Source: Amorphophallus konjac
Lineage: Eukaryota > Streptophyta > Magnoliopsida > Alismatales > Araceae
Direction of reading: 5' to 3'
DNA: 64,000 bases
Assembly (NCBI GenBank): GCA_022559845.1
Contig: JAHNEJ010000975.1
Coordinates: 124,001 to 188,000 of the forward strand
The first letter of the stretch is position 1; every line of letters starts with the position of its first letter. The notes beneath the pieces were generated by a model. It saw nothing but the letters and a program-made list of their open reading frames with translations, ran no database searches and was not told the DNA's origin. A program made the position numbers and the translations under genes. Shown in pieces: positions 54,831 to 64,000 of this stretch.

Positions 54831-55984
54831 GCTGTAACGACCCAAGAATCCGATTACCGGGAAGGCCCGATAACCAGAGACTCGCACCGCCACCCACGAG
54901 TCCGAAGACTCGGAAGGGTTAGAAGGATGGTGTGGAAACTACACAAGTATCACAAGTAATTGCATAAATTAAACAGTTATAATATTAAGCAAAAAATAAA
55001 TTAGCAATTTGCATGGTCCATAATAGAAAATGAATAACAACAACAGTAGTCCACAACTAGTACAGAGACAAGAAAGAAAAGTACAGCTACACGGGACATA
55101 CCCCGGCTCTGACCTCTGGCACTACCTCTGGGCACCCGCACCACGCTGCACCCCAGACGCGCTCCCCTGGGGCGGCGCCTCACCTGAAACACGGTGAAAA
55201 TACGCAGGGAATGAGTCTCGGAACAAGACTCAGTATGGATCACTCGAACCCTACCTCGTAAAATGGGAAACCACTACGCTAGCGGTAGGAGAGTACCTCG
55301 GAAAGGAAAGCCATGTACTCTACCAAACAAAGGTCCTACGACACGCAAATCGGCACACGTGCCACGGTGAGACAACCGAAACTCAACGGTCGACCCGGCA
55401 AACCCGAAGGCCAAACACACGACTGACAGTCTGACACTCCGTACTCGACAGGAGTACCTCCCCCTAGAAGCACAGCCGGTAGCGTCCCCTGACGTCTTAC
55501 ACCGCGTCGCAGGTGATCTGCTTGGCGTGGTAGCTCCTACCAAAGGCGCGAACACCGCACAAGTAACCACAAACAAGTGACTAGCTGGGGTCACGCCCGT
55601 CGACGTGGGTCCAACCGCCCCCAACCACGTGTGCACACACAGACCGTGCGTCCCTGGTCTGGTCCTCTGACCCGTTTTCCCCTCAACCGGACTCTGGCTG
55701 CAAGACGTGGGGCCTGACGGCAACCGGTCCACAAACCGCCTCTAAGGGTAAGCCCGTACACCACTCCCTGGTGCGACCGGTACTGCGTACTGGTAGGCTA
55801 CGACTAGTGGAGGGTCACAGAAGGAGTAGACTCTCAAGCCACGGAAAATGACGCCCGCATCCGACGACGCACGGGGACCACACCACGCACCGGCCCCGTC
55901 GCACGGTGGACACAGTCGGACTAAAAACGGGGTTGCAACCCTCTCGGGGCAACCAGGGGCCTGACGGTCCACCCCAGGACCGTC

Positions 55985-56540
55985 ACAAGGCTGTAACGAT
56001 CTAGGCGAGAGACCGTTACACACACACCTGGCGGTCTAACGCAGGCCGTTACACGGCCTGAAGAACGCAGAGGGTAACGCGCCTGGTCTAGCGCGTTACA
56101 CAAATGTAACGCACCTGGCCCAGCACGTTACGTGAATGTAACGCGCCCGCCCTGGCGCGTTACACGCGCCTCACGCTCCCCTCGAGAAAGCAAGATGTAA
56201 CGCGCCTGCCCCAGCGCGTTACACGAATGTAACGCCCCTGGCCCAGCGCGTTACGCGCCCCTCACACCTGGGGTAACCCAGGGAGTAACGCGCTCGCCCC
56301 AGCGCATCACTCGGATGTAACTCGCTCGCCCTGGCGCGTTACACACGCAGACCCCCAACGGTCAAAAACCAACGGTCGGAAAGCCCCTGACGGCCCAGCC
56401 CAGGCGCGTCACATACAAGTGGCGGTCAATCGTGGACCGTCACAGTCCCTGACCCCCGAAGGCTAACCAAAGGGCATGTGACGCCCCCCCGAGGCACGTC
56501 ACATCATGTGACGGTCTCTGGAAGGACCGTCACACGCGCC
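55985..56540. repeat. Tandem hairpin array in the chromovirus LTR, right copy
   Basis: Same units as 3139-3675 (GTAACGCGC.../...GCGCGTTAC), with one additional unit near 56221-56253. Some stems are weakened by C-to-T or G-to-A changes (for example GCACCTGG near 56110). Confidence 0.7.
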
Positions 56541-57029
56541 CGACGGTGAGAACGGCGGGAAAGCCCAAAAACTTCAACCACGACCCCATGCCTCCACCGG
56601 AGAGGGGGAAATCAAAGGGGAAGACCCTTGGGGACCCCTAACATGATTCTAGGCCATCAAAACGTGAAATCATGCATCAAATCCATAGATCGGGCGAGCT
56701 CTCCCCAAATCATGGAAAAATCCCAACATGCTCAATCACACCCCTCTCGGTCTCCCCTCGGCCTATAAACCACGGAAATGAACGGCGGGGAGCTAGGGAA
56801 CGTCACCCTACCTCAATGGAGCGAATGCTCCGCCGGATCGTCCACGAACGCAAGAAATCACTTTGGAAAACCCTCGTTCTTCAAGCTTCCCACGAGCACC
56901 GCACGTCCCCACGATCGCCTCGCCGTCGCCCACGTCGCCGCGCCGTCGCGCCGTCGCCCCGCCGCTGTCTACAGTCGGAGAGGAGCTCGCCGCGGTCGAA
57001 TGGGAGGAAGAGAGGGAGAGGTCACGGTG

Positions 57030-57076
57030 GGGAGGAAGGAAGGAAGGAAGAAGAAGAAGAAGAAGAAGAAGAAGAG
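57030..57076. repeat. GGAA/GAA microsatellite
   Basis: A (GGAA)n run followed by an (AGA)n run within the chromovirus LTR. Confidence 0.8.
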
Positions 57077-57447
57077 GGTGGGGAGAGAGAGAAAAATGGG
57101 ATATTTATAGAAAATACGGAAAATACGAAAAATATCAAAAAAATAAAATTTATATTTTCGGAATCCTCGGGACGCACCGATCGCAACGGTACCACTCGTG
57201 CCCAGGTGAACGGTCCGGTTCACCCGCAGCGAGGTTCCGAAGGAATTACCGAAACACACACCGAAAATCAGAAAACACGCACGGAAAAGCCGTGGAACGC
57301 CTCTGGGCCTCCGAAACGACTCCGGATCGCACCGATCCGAACACGAAGAATGACCGAAATGAAATTTCAAACACAGCGGAGCTGGACGCTCCGAGAAATC
57401 AAATCTGGGACCCACGAAGAAGGATCCGAAAGGTCCGGGATATTACA

Positions 57448-58478
57448 CTCTCCCTCTCCGCCTCTCTCCTCGGAACCTGGAGGAAGTCCCTCAGCTCAAG
57501 GATACCTCGAGGCAGTCCCTCCGCCTCATGACACAGCAGCTTCGCCACAGTGGCCACCCAGGCGTCACGCTCCTCCTCTGCTCGGACCGCCCGGGCTAGT
57601 GCATCTCGAATCTCCAACGCCTGCCAGAACCAAACCATCTCACAGGTCAGTGAAAGAGCAGTAAATGTTTAACACTCAAGCAAGGCAAACACTCACCCGA
57701 GTTGAGAGCTCGGGCTCTGCCTCACCGGCACGAGCCATTGTACTAGCAAGTTGCTCCCGGAGGAAGGTTATCTCCAAAAAAGGGGCATGGGAGCTAGAAG
57801 GCGCCCCACCGGCCATCCCTGCCATCGCTGCCTACTGGGCACACTAAAAAAATAATAATAAACAACAACCATCGGTTAAGCCTCAAAAAACAAAAAAAAC
57901 AAAAAAGGGGAAGCTCCTTTTTCACCTCTGCTGATCTCCCTAATTGGGGATGCTCCGCATGGCTCTCCCTCCACTGCCTCAGGTAATCGGCACCGTCTTG
58001 CACCGACACGACACCTTGCTACCAGTCATGGAAATGAGCACAGAAACGTGTGCGCCAGTCTTCAAGTTTTGCATTGCCGCGACTCTCTCCCCGGATGCAG
58101 CTCGGCTCATCCGCACTCGCCCACTCATCAGCTAAGCGCAGGGTCCTTGTCATACCCTGCATATCAAAAGGGAGGGTCCTATATCGAAAAAAAATGTGTC
58201 TCCTGTCAAAGACGCGTTCTTCATTCAAGTGCAACACTCACCAAACCCTCTTCCCCTCTCACACAGCTCGCTACAAAACTAAAACAAATTAAAGAGGTGG
58301 AGATCAAGGAGCTTACCGGGCCGTGCTCGTATCCCTCTACGTCTTTGGGCCCCTCAATAACCAAAAGAGGCCCTTCCTCTTCCGTGCCCGCTTCTTCGTG
58401 CTCCTGCACGGCCCTCCTCCTCGGAGGAACTCCTCGCCCCCCTTTCCCTTCACCACGGTTCGGCTCGCCGTATTCCAT
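57448..58478 (-). pseudogene. PMD gene B, 5' and middle exons, core exons missing
   Basis: Exon 1 (start 58478, MEYGEPNRGEGKGGRG) ends at a GTAAGC donor near 58316. The exon carrying the PMD core is absent. The next recognisable exon (about 58170-57925) matches the LRLVMRTLGLAQEWVD-type exon 4 of the other genes. Short exons follow (57847-57697), then the last coiled-coil exon (57638-57448), which is cut by the chromovirus LTR and resumes at 1464. The internal deletion predates or is independent of that insertion. It was already unable to make a PMD core. Confidence 0.65.
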
Positions 58479-58861
58479 AGATCAAGGGTGGGAGAAGACG
58501 AAGCAACACATGCAAATCTTGGGAGAAGAAGGGTTGTTTGCGGGTGAAATGGTGGAGGAGAAGGGCTGCTCTGCGGTTCTCGGTGGTTTAAATTTGAATT
58601 CAAAAGGTTAGAACACGTCTTCGCGCCTAGACATCCAAAAAAAAGGGGGGGGAGATGCTATGCCCTCCGCACAAGGCGTAATTCTCCATTTTTAGGGGCA
58701 AGATCCCGTAAAGCGTGTCACGAGGGAGTAAGTAGAAAAGAAGAAGCGTGGGGGAAGGTACGTGCACATAAAATAGTTGAGTGACAGAAAAGAAACTATT
58801 CTATTTCATGTAACAAACTGTATGTCATATACATCATAAGTGAGGATGGTGGGTGTACAAA

Positions 58862-61800
58862 TCACTCTCTAACTCTCACCACCACCCTCCTGTCGTCCCT
58901 CTGGCCGTCCCTCTCCTCTCTCCTCTGGCGAGGATCCCTAGAGGGCCTCCGCGAACTCTGTGAGGCAGTGCTCGCCTCGCCCTGCGGTGCCTGGCCGGCC
59001 TCGAAGGCAGGGCATCGCTCCTCGGCCAAGGAGACTAGAAAGCTACCTATAGAGAAGGAACTAGACTGACAAAGTCGCGCCCTGTGGTCCTTCGCCCTCT
59101 GGTACTGCTCCTCACTCTCTGGTAGCCTCTCCTTTTTCGCGCCGAGACTCACTCAGAGCTTTGTCATCTGGGCCTCTAAAGCCCTCATGTCCTCCCTCTC
59201 CCTCATCGCCTCTCTCCTCGACACCTCGAGGGCAATCCGCAGCTCTAGCACGTCGCGGGGAAGCTCCTCAGCCTCCTGTCGTCATCGGTCCTCCTCCAGC
59301 TCCACTATCTGAGCGTCGCGCTCCTCCTCGGCACGAACTGCACGAGGCAATGCATCTCAAAGCTCCGCCACTTATCAAATGCCCACATTTCCCTTAAAGT
59401 AAGTAAAGGAAAGGGAACACGTAAAAGGGGAATCCGGATCAAGTAAACACTCACCCGAGTCACCTGGTCGCACTCGGCCTCCACAGCACGGGCCACCGCG
59501 CCCACCAACTGCTCCTGGAGAGAAGAGACCTTCGGAGGAGGGGTCCGGGAGCTGGAGGCCGCTCCACCAGCCATCCCGACTGCCGCCTCTTGATGGGCAC
59601 GCTGAAACGCAGAAACAAACGACAGTCAGAGACTAAGCATCAGGAATCCAGGTGACAAAAAAATGGTGATGCATTTGTGTAGGTTCACCAGGATGTCCAG
59701 CTCCTGACCAGTGACTACCAGCTGTTGCATGGCGTCTGCCAGCTGGGCCCACAGGTCAGTGATGATGGCGTCATGAGCATCCTGCATTCATGAGCATATA
59801 GATTAATGTCACATGCATTTGCACAAAAAAAATAAAAAGGAAAAAGATCCTCATTTCAAACTTACCCCTAGTGGCCTCCCTAGGTGGAGGCGTCCTGCGT
59901 ACGTGTCTCGGTACCGTCGCAGATAGTCGATGATGTCCTGTACATGGGACACCACTGCAACGCCACCCTGCTGCCAGTCCTGGTACTATGCAGGGAAACA
60001 CGTACGCTAGTCCACGAGTTTCGCCTTGCCCCGGGTCTTCCGCCCGACGCGGCTTAGCTCATCCACCTCCACCCACTTCTGGGCAAGCCACAGGGTCCTC
60101 ATGACCAACCTGAGTCGCAGTGGCTCGATCTCATTCTGGTAGTGGACCCACAGGTCCCGTCTGAAACAAGGTCGGCCCGCTACGACCCAAGACTGGCCAG
60201 CATCCGCCATGCCCAGGTAGGGCCTCCATACCACCTGCATCATCATACATGCATCATGTCAGTAAACAAAATAAATGCACAAAAATACAATAACAAAAAT
60301 CATACCATGGCCTCAGGGTACTCGATCAGCTCACGTCGAAGCGACGTCAGCTGGTAGGTGTGTGGAGCCATGGTCGTGACCGGCCTCCACCGCCGCGCTA
60401 GGGGTACGACCGTCTGGTTCCATTGCCTAGCTCTCCCCATCGGAAAGTTATAGTAACTCCATACCTGCATCCATCACATATCATTAGTACAAATAATTGC
60501 ATGACTATAAACTAGGATTCACTGTAAAATACATTAATGAAATGTTTACCTGGAGGAAAGGCGCGAAGCCGCCGACTGTCGTCTCCTTCTCTGGCCCCTG
60601 AGAAAGATCAGCAATCAAGTGGGAGAGAAGGGCTGCTCCCCACGCGTAGTGCCCCACTCGGTCTAGGTCCGCCAGAATCCCAAGGAAACTATAGTGGATG
60701 TCGTCCCCCTTCGTCCCCAGTAGAAGGCGGCCCAGTAGGAAGAAGAGGAACCTCCTGAGGTCCAGGTCCGCCCGCTCTCGATCACCCGCGTCCTGGCTAA
60801 AAGCTCCCCGAGCTGCCCCCTCCAGCCGCGCCAGTAACTCCGCTCCTCTCTCACCGACGTGCTGACGCGAGTCGATGAACCCGAGCGCCTCCATGATGTC
60901 TGCCCGGCCGACTGTCCTGCTGTCTCTATCAGTGGCGCTCGTCTCCAGCCCTAACAGCTCTAGGGCACTCTCGCTGTAGTTGGGGTAGGTGACCCCATTG
61001 ACGGCCTCCCCGTCCACCCGTAGTCCGGTGATCGGGACTACATCCTCTAGTGACGGCACCATATGCCCCCAGGGCATCAGAAATGCTCGGCTCGGCGCGT
61101 GCCACCGCTCCCTCAACGCCTGGACGAGGGGCAAGTCGAGCCGAAAGAGCTCCATCTGCAAGAACGCCCCAAACCCCATGGCGTCCACTTGGGCCCTCTG
61201 GAAGTCCGACAACCCTCGGTATGCCACCACCACCAAGAATTAGCTGATTCGGGTCCTCATCACACCCTGCACACCACAGAACAAAAAAAAAAGGAATTAC
61301 GTCAGTAAGGAAACAGAGCCACAAATAATGAACAACGATATATATATAAAGGCGTCTGGGCTCTTAGACGTTTTCATTATTTCTTTTTTTTTCTTTTCTC
61401 TCGATTTTAAAAAAATAAAATAAATAATAGACGCGTCAAGACGCCTAGATGCTTCTATATTTTTTGTATTTTCTTAATTATATATAATAAATATAGAAAC
61501 GTCTAGGCGCCTGGACGTCTTAATAATTTCCTAATTATTTAATTAAAATTAAATAATAAAGGAGTCTTTACCCTATGACGTGTTCAATAAGTTTCTAAAA
61601 ATTATTAAAATAAAATAAAATATTGAGGCATCCACTGGATGGGATGCCTCCATCCTTTCAAAACCGCCACCGCCAAAACCCCATCTCTTGTCCCTTTTTT
61701 CACAGAAAATTACAAAATAATGCAACAAAAGGAAGTTCTAGGGGGCCTACTGGGTCATGCTTATCCTCTCTCGCGCCACCGGCTCCCTCGGGGCCTTCCA

Positions 61801-61918
61801 CGGCCAAGGGAAGTTCCTCCTCCTCTACGGCGGCCTCCGCATGATCCCGGGGTCTCCTCGGGCGGCGAGCGACTCGCTTCCGCTTCTCTCCACCTTGGCT
61901 TGGGCCTCCACGCTCCAT
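58862..61918 (-). pseudogene. PMD gene A, all seven exon equivalents, several stops
   Basis: Exon 1 starts at 61918 (MERGGPSQGGEKRKR), similar to gene B. The core exon (about 61264-60551) has ALRERWHAPSRAFLMPWGHM, LRVDGEAVNGVTY, FLFFLLGRLLLGTKGDDIH and YAWGAALLSHL. Exon 3 (about 60465-60307) encodes VWSYYNFPMGRAR, and exon 4 (about 60240-59870) EIEPLRLRLVMRTLWLAQKW. Exons 5-7 (59780-58862) make the coiled coil and tail. Stops: TAA early in the core (61243-61241), TAG at two places in exon 4 (near 60010 and 59987) and stops in the coiled coil (near 59280, 59156). Structure matches the Tat PMD gene exon for exon, but sequence and leader have diverged. Confidence 0.7.
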
Positions 61919-62270
61919 AGGGACGAAGAATGGGTCGTTTAGGGCCAGAATCGGGGACGAATGGGCAGAGGAGAGGTGGTTCGATCGGTTGTGAACAGGG
62001 AAGAAGAAAGGGCGCCGCGGGCGGCCTTAAGTTTTGAAATTCGAATATTTGGCGTGTCTGGGCGCGAAGATGTGTCAAATTGACGCGTCCAGGCGCCTAG
62101 ACGCGTCCAATAAAAAAACAAAAAACAAAAGAAGATGAAAAAATGATTAAAAAAACATGAACGCGTCCTGTGTCCTAGACGCGTCAGAGATAATAAAAAA
62201 ATAAAAAAAGATGAAAACTAACAAAAAATGATAAAAACATGTACGCGTCTAGTATCTTAGACGCGTCCAT
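61345..62270. repeat. Scattered ACGCGTC/GACGCGT inverted-repeat units
   Basis: Six units lie in AT-rich DNA in intron 1 and upstream of PMD gene A: near 61351 (CGTCT/AGACG), 61428 (GCGTC aa GACGC), 61501 (GTCTAGGCGCCTGGAC), 62082 (GACGCGTCCAGGCGCCTAG, then ACGCGTC), 62161 (ACGCGTC/GACGCGT) and 62242 (ACGCGTCTA/TAGACGCGT). Confidence 0.6.
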
Positions 62271-62393
62271 TAAAAAAGAAAAAAATATAATAATAATAAA
62301 AAAGTGGGGACCAATGATCAAAAAAATAAAAAACAAAAAAACCCATTGCATGCAAATAACTTTGCATTTATTTCATTAAAACAACAGAGTGAG

Positions 62394-63801
62394 CTACATC
62401 AGGGGTTTAGACGCTTCATGCCTTAAATTCTCCAGTTCGGTTACATAAGCCCTCCACAGCTCGCGTTCTTCCTCTACATGCACTAATGCCTTTCCCGGAA
62501 TGCTCGTCTTCCATGACACTTTGATGGCCTTCACTTCCTTTGCATCTTCCTCCGTGCCCAACTCTCTCTTCCTCAAAGGTGCAATGCTAGATAACGTTGG
62601 GAACAAATGGCGGGGAAGGCCGATTTGAATACAGCACCGATGGGCGTTATAAAGAACAAACTCCGTCGCGTCAATAAGTTGGAGTTCAGCTTCAGGGGAA
62701 GACCTCGTGAGGAGTTCGCGCGAGAGCAGACATGTCAGTGCACAAGTGAAAAAGCTTTACGTCATAGTTTTGAAGTGAGACCTCCAGTCTTCACGTTTCT
62801 TCAGCCATGGACCGCGATTTACTATATTACCACCAAAGCCTAACACGTCGGCTATATGGTAAAGGGGGCTTTGTTGGAAACTCTTCGAGGAAGTTGACAT
62901 CCCCTTACGGTGATCAAATTTGAAATGTAAGTCAACCCAGCAATTCAGAAGAAGCGCGCAACCAAAAGGAGGCTTACCCATACTAGAAGCAGTAAGGCCA
63001 CCGTAGAGGTAAGCAAGAACGGCGGGCCTCACCCTTTTGCCATCCCAAATTCCGCAAATGGCGCTCAACTGGTCTTGCTCCATTATGTTGTCGGTAGAAG
63101 GGAATAAGAGAGCACCCGCCAAATAGATTGTGAACCCATTCATAACTTCTTCCAAACGATCATCGTCTGGCAATTCCCTCAGGGCATCCATAACCCATTC
63201 TGTGAGCTTTTGCAGGTTAATTCCCTTCTGAGTCTGGACGTTTCTAACGACACCAGACGGCATGAAGCTTCCAAGGACGTCCTCGGAAGTCACCCTTTTC
63301 AGCATCGGCATGATCTTTATCCTGCCATCCCTTCTGAATCTTTTCAAACTGAGCAAGAGTTCTACCTCCTCAAGAAGGATGGTCGCCTCGAAAGTGGAGA
63401 AGATAAAAGTGTGAGTCTGAGGATGCCAGATCTCTACCAATGCACCCATAGCCGCCCAGTGCATGCGAATCTTTTCGTAATGCTTGGCGTGAGCCAGGAG
63501 CCCTTGAAGGTGCCACCTCGCGATTATGGCCCTCATGCCGATGGAGATGTTGGAAGTTAGCGTCGAAAGCCACGGCAGTTTGGAGAATTTCCTCGACCTG
63601 GGAAAAGGGGGTACGGCTGGCAAAGAAAAAGAAAACAAAAGGGGAGGAGGTGAAAGAGAGGTCGTACATGGAATTTGAAATAAATCAACTCACCAAACGC
63701 GACTGGACCTTCTCACTCAGATGTCCTTCGAGGTCGGAGAGCCGCTTGAATTCGCTGCTAGGCTTGCTCCTCTTCATAGGGCGGGAAGACTCGCCTTCCA
63801 T
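62394..63801 (-). pseudogene. DUF7745-like PMD relative of the outer locus
   Basis: Exon 1 (63801-63694) starts MEGESSRPMKRSKPS and ends at a GTGAGT donor. Exon 2 (63616-62394) is open except for one TAA near 62757. Motifs match the Tat copies: RAIIARWHLQGLL, ALVEIWHPQTHTF, FTIYLAGALLFPSTDNIMEQ, AVLAYLYGGLTASSMGK and a C-terminal LRKRELGTEEDAKEVK. It is clearly diverged from the two Tat copies, so it belongs to an older or different element. Confidence 0.65.
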
Positions 63802-63895
63802 CTTGAAAAACCCAAGATTCTTCTCCTCCTCCTCTTAAGTTCCAAGACTCTCAATTCTCCTTGGTGCATTTGGATGAACTAGGCAAGGGGGGAGT

Positions 63896-63903
63896 ATTTA
63901 TAG
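63896..63903 (-). promoter_or_regulatory. TATA box of the outer DUF7745-like gene
   Basis: TATAAATA on the minus strand, about 95 bases upstream of the ATG at 63801, preceded by a CCCTTCC stretch. The remaining bases to 64000 hold nothing I recognise. Confidence 0.5.
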
Positions 63904-64000
63904 GAAGGGAGGGGTTTAAAAGCCAAACACATCACATCAATGATGAGTCATCATTGTTGACTTTAGCAAAAGGTATTCTATCTTGATCTCCCTTGTGCTG

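Larger units (their letters stand above)
1465..57447 (-). mobile_element. Chromodomain-type Ty3/gypsy LTR retrotransposon, host of the nested elements
   Basis: The element reads right to left: 5' LTR (57447-54833), tRNA-iMet primer site, gag, pol, then a 3' LTR remnant (6249-1465). Both LTRs start TGTAACGACCC on the plus strand, and the complete one ends GGATATTACA. The flanks are CTCCC (1460-1464) and CTCTC (57448-57452), a 5-base duplication with one mismatch. A C-terminal chromodomain-like segment and an LTR of about 2.6 kb suggest the Tekay/Del group of chromoviruses, but that placement is inference. The 3' end of the internal region, the PPT and about 520 bases of the 3' LTR are missing. 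They were lost in a deletion that also removed the left side of the Tat element inserted here. Confidence 0.8.
54833..57447 (-). repeat. Complete 5' LTR of the chromovirus
   Basis: It is 2615 bases; on the minus strand it starts TGTAATATCCCGG and ends GGGTCGTTACA. It contains the hairpin array (55985-56540) and a GAA microsatellite (57030-57076). It is the reference for the truncated 3' LTR at 1465-6249. Confidence 0.85.

Noticed and set aside
56672..57664. A 330-residue plus-strand frame crossing the chromovirus LTR edge
   Set aside because: It runs through a GAA microsatellite and across the LTR end into an unrelated antisense exon, so it is accidental.
1..64000. Host genes, tRNA or rRNA genes
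   Set aside because: All coding similarity recognised belongs to transposable elements or their PMD passengers; no tRNA cloverleaf or rRNA segment was noticed by eye.

Overview
This window is a nest of plant transposable elements. I found no host gene, tRNA or rRNA that I could support. Several things point to an angiosperm nuclear genome: 5-base target-site duplications around LTR elements, plant mobile domain (PMD) genes with U-rich GT-AG introns, a Tat/Ogre-type Ty3/gypsy element with two RNase H domains, a chromodomain Ty3/gypsy element, a Sirevirus-like LTR element, an L1-type LINE with a C-terminal RNase H, and a hAT miniature element. I cannot name the species.

Layout, outermost first. 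(1) Positions 1-1464 and 57448-64000 are one continuous locus of minus-strand genes: a DUF7745-like PMD relative (62394-63801), PMD gene A (58862-61918), PMD gene B (58478 down to 57448, then 1464 down to 1093) and PMD gene C (541 leftwards off the window). (2) A chromodomain-type Ty3/gypsy element on the minus strand (1465-57447) sits inside the last exon of gene B. Its 5' LTR is 54833-57447, its decayed gag-pol is 49983-54667, and a truncated 3' LTR lies at 1465-6249. That 3' LTR carries a hAT MITE (2572-3093) and a 5'-truncated LINE (3759-5947). (3) Inside the chromovirus 3' end lies a giant Tat/Ogre-like element on the plus strand (6253-49982). It is a partial tandem: a 3' internal piece (6253-12216), an LTR (12217-27762), a complete internal region (27763-45639) and a second LTR (45640-49982). 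(4) A gag-only, Sirevirus-like non-autonomous LTR element (12984-24117) is inserted in the middle Tat LTR. The other Tat LTR preserves the empty site.

The Tat element carries gag, protease plus a G-patch, reverse transcriptase, two RNases H and integrase on the plus strand. Two spliced antisense genes lie between pol and the 3' LTR: a PMD protein and a more distant PMD relative matching the DUF7745 type. The same gene pair in the same order forms the outer locus, so that locus is probably the antisense region of another Tat-like element. Every autonomous coding region is broken by stops, frameshifts, lost splice sites or a catalytic substitution.

The most unusual signal is structural. Four unrelated parts of the window carry tandem arrays of short stem-loops or near-palindromes in transcribed or regulatory DNA: the Sirevirus-like R-U5, the Tat LTR and leader, the chromovirus LTR, and the region upstream of PMD gene A. 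In the Sirevirus-like array the loops are conserved while the stems vary in a compensating way.
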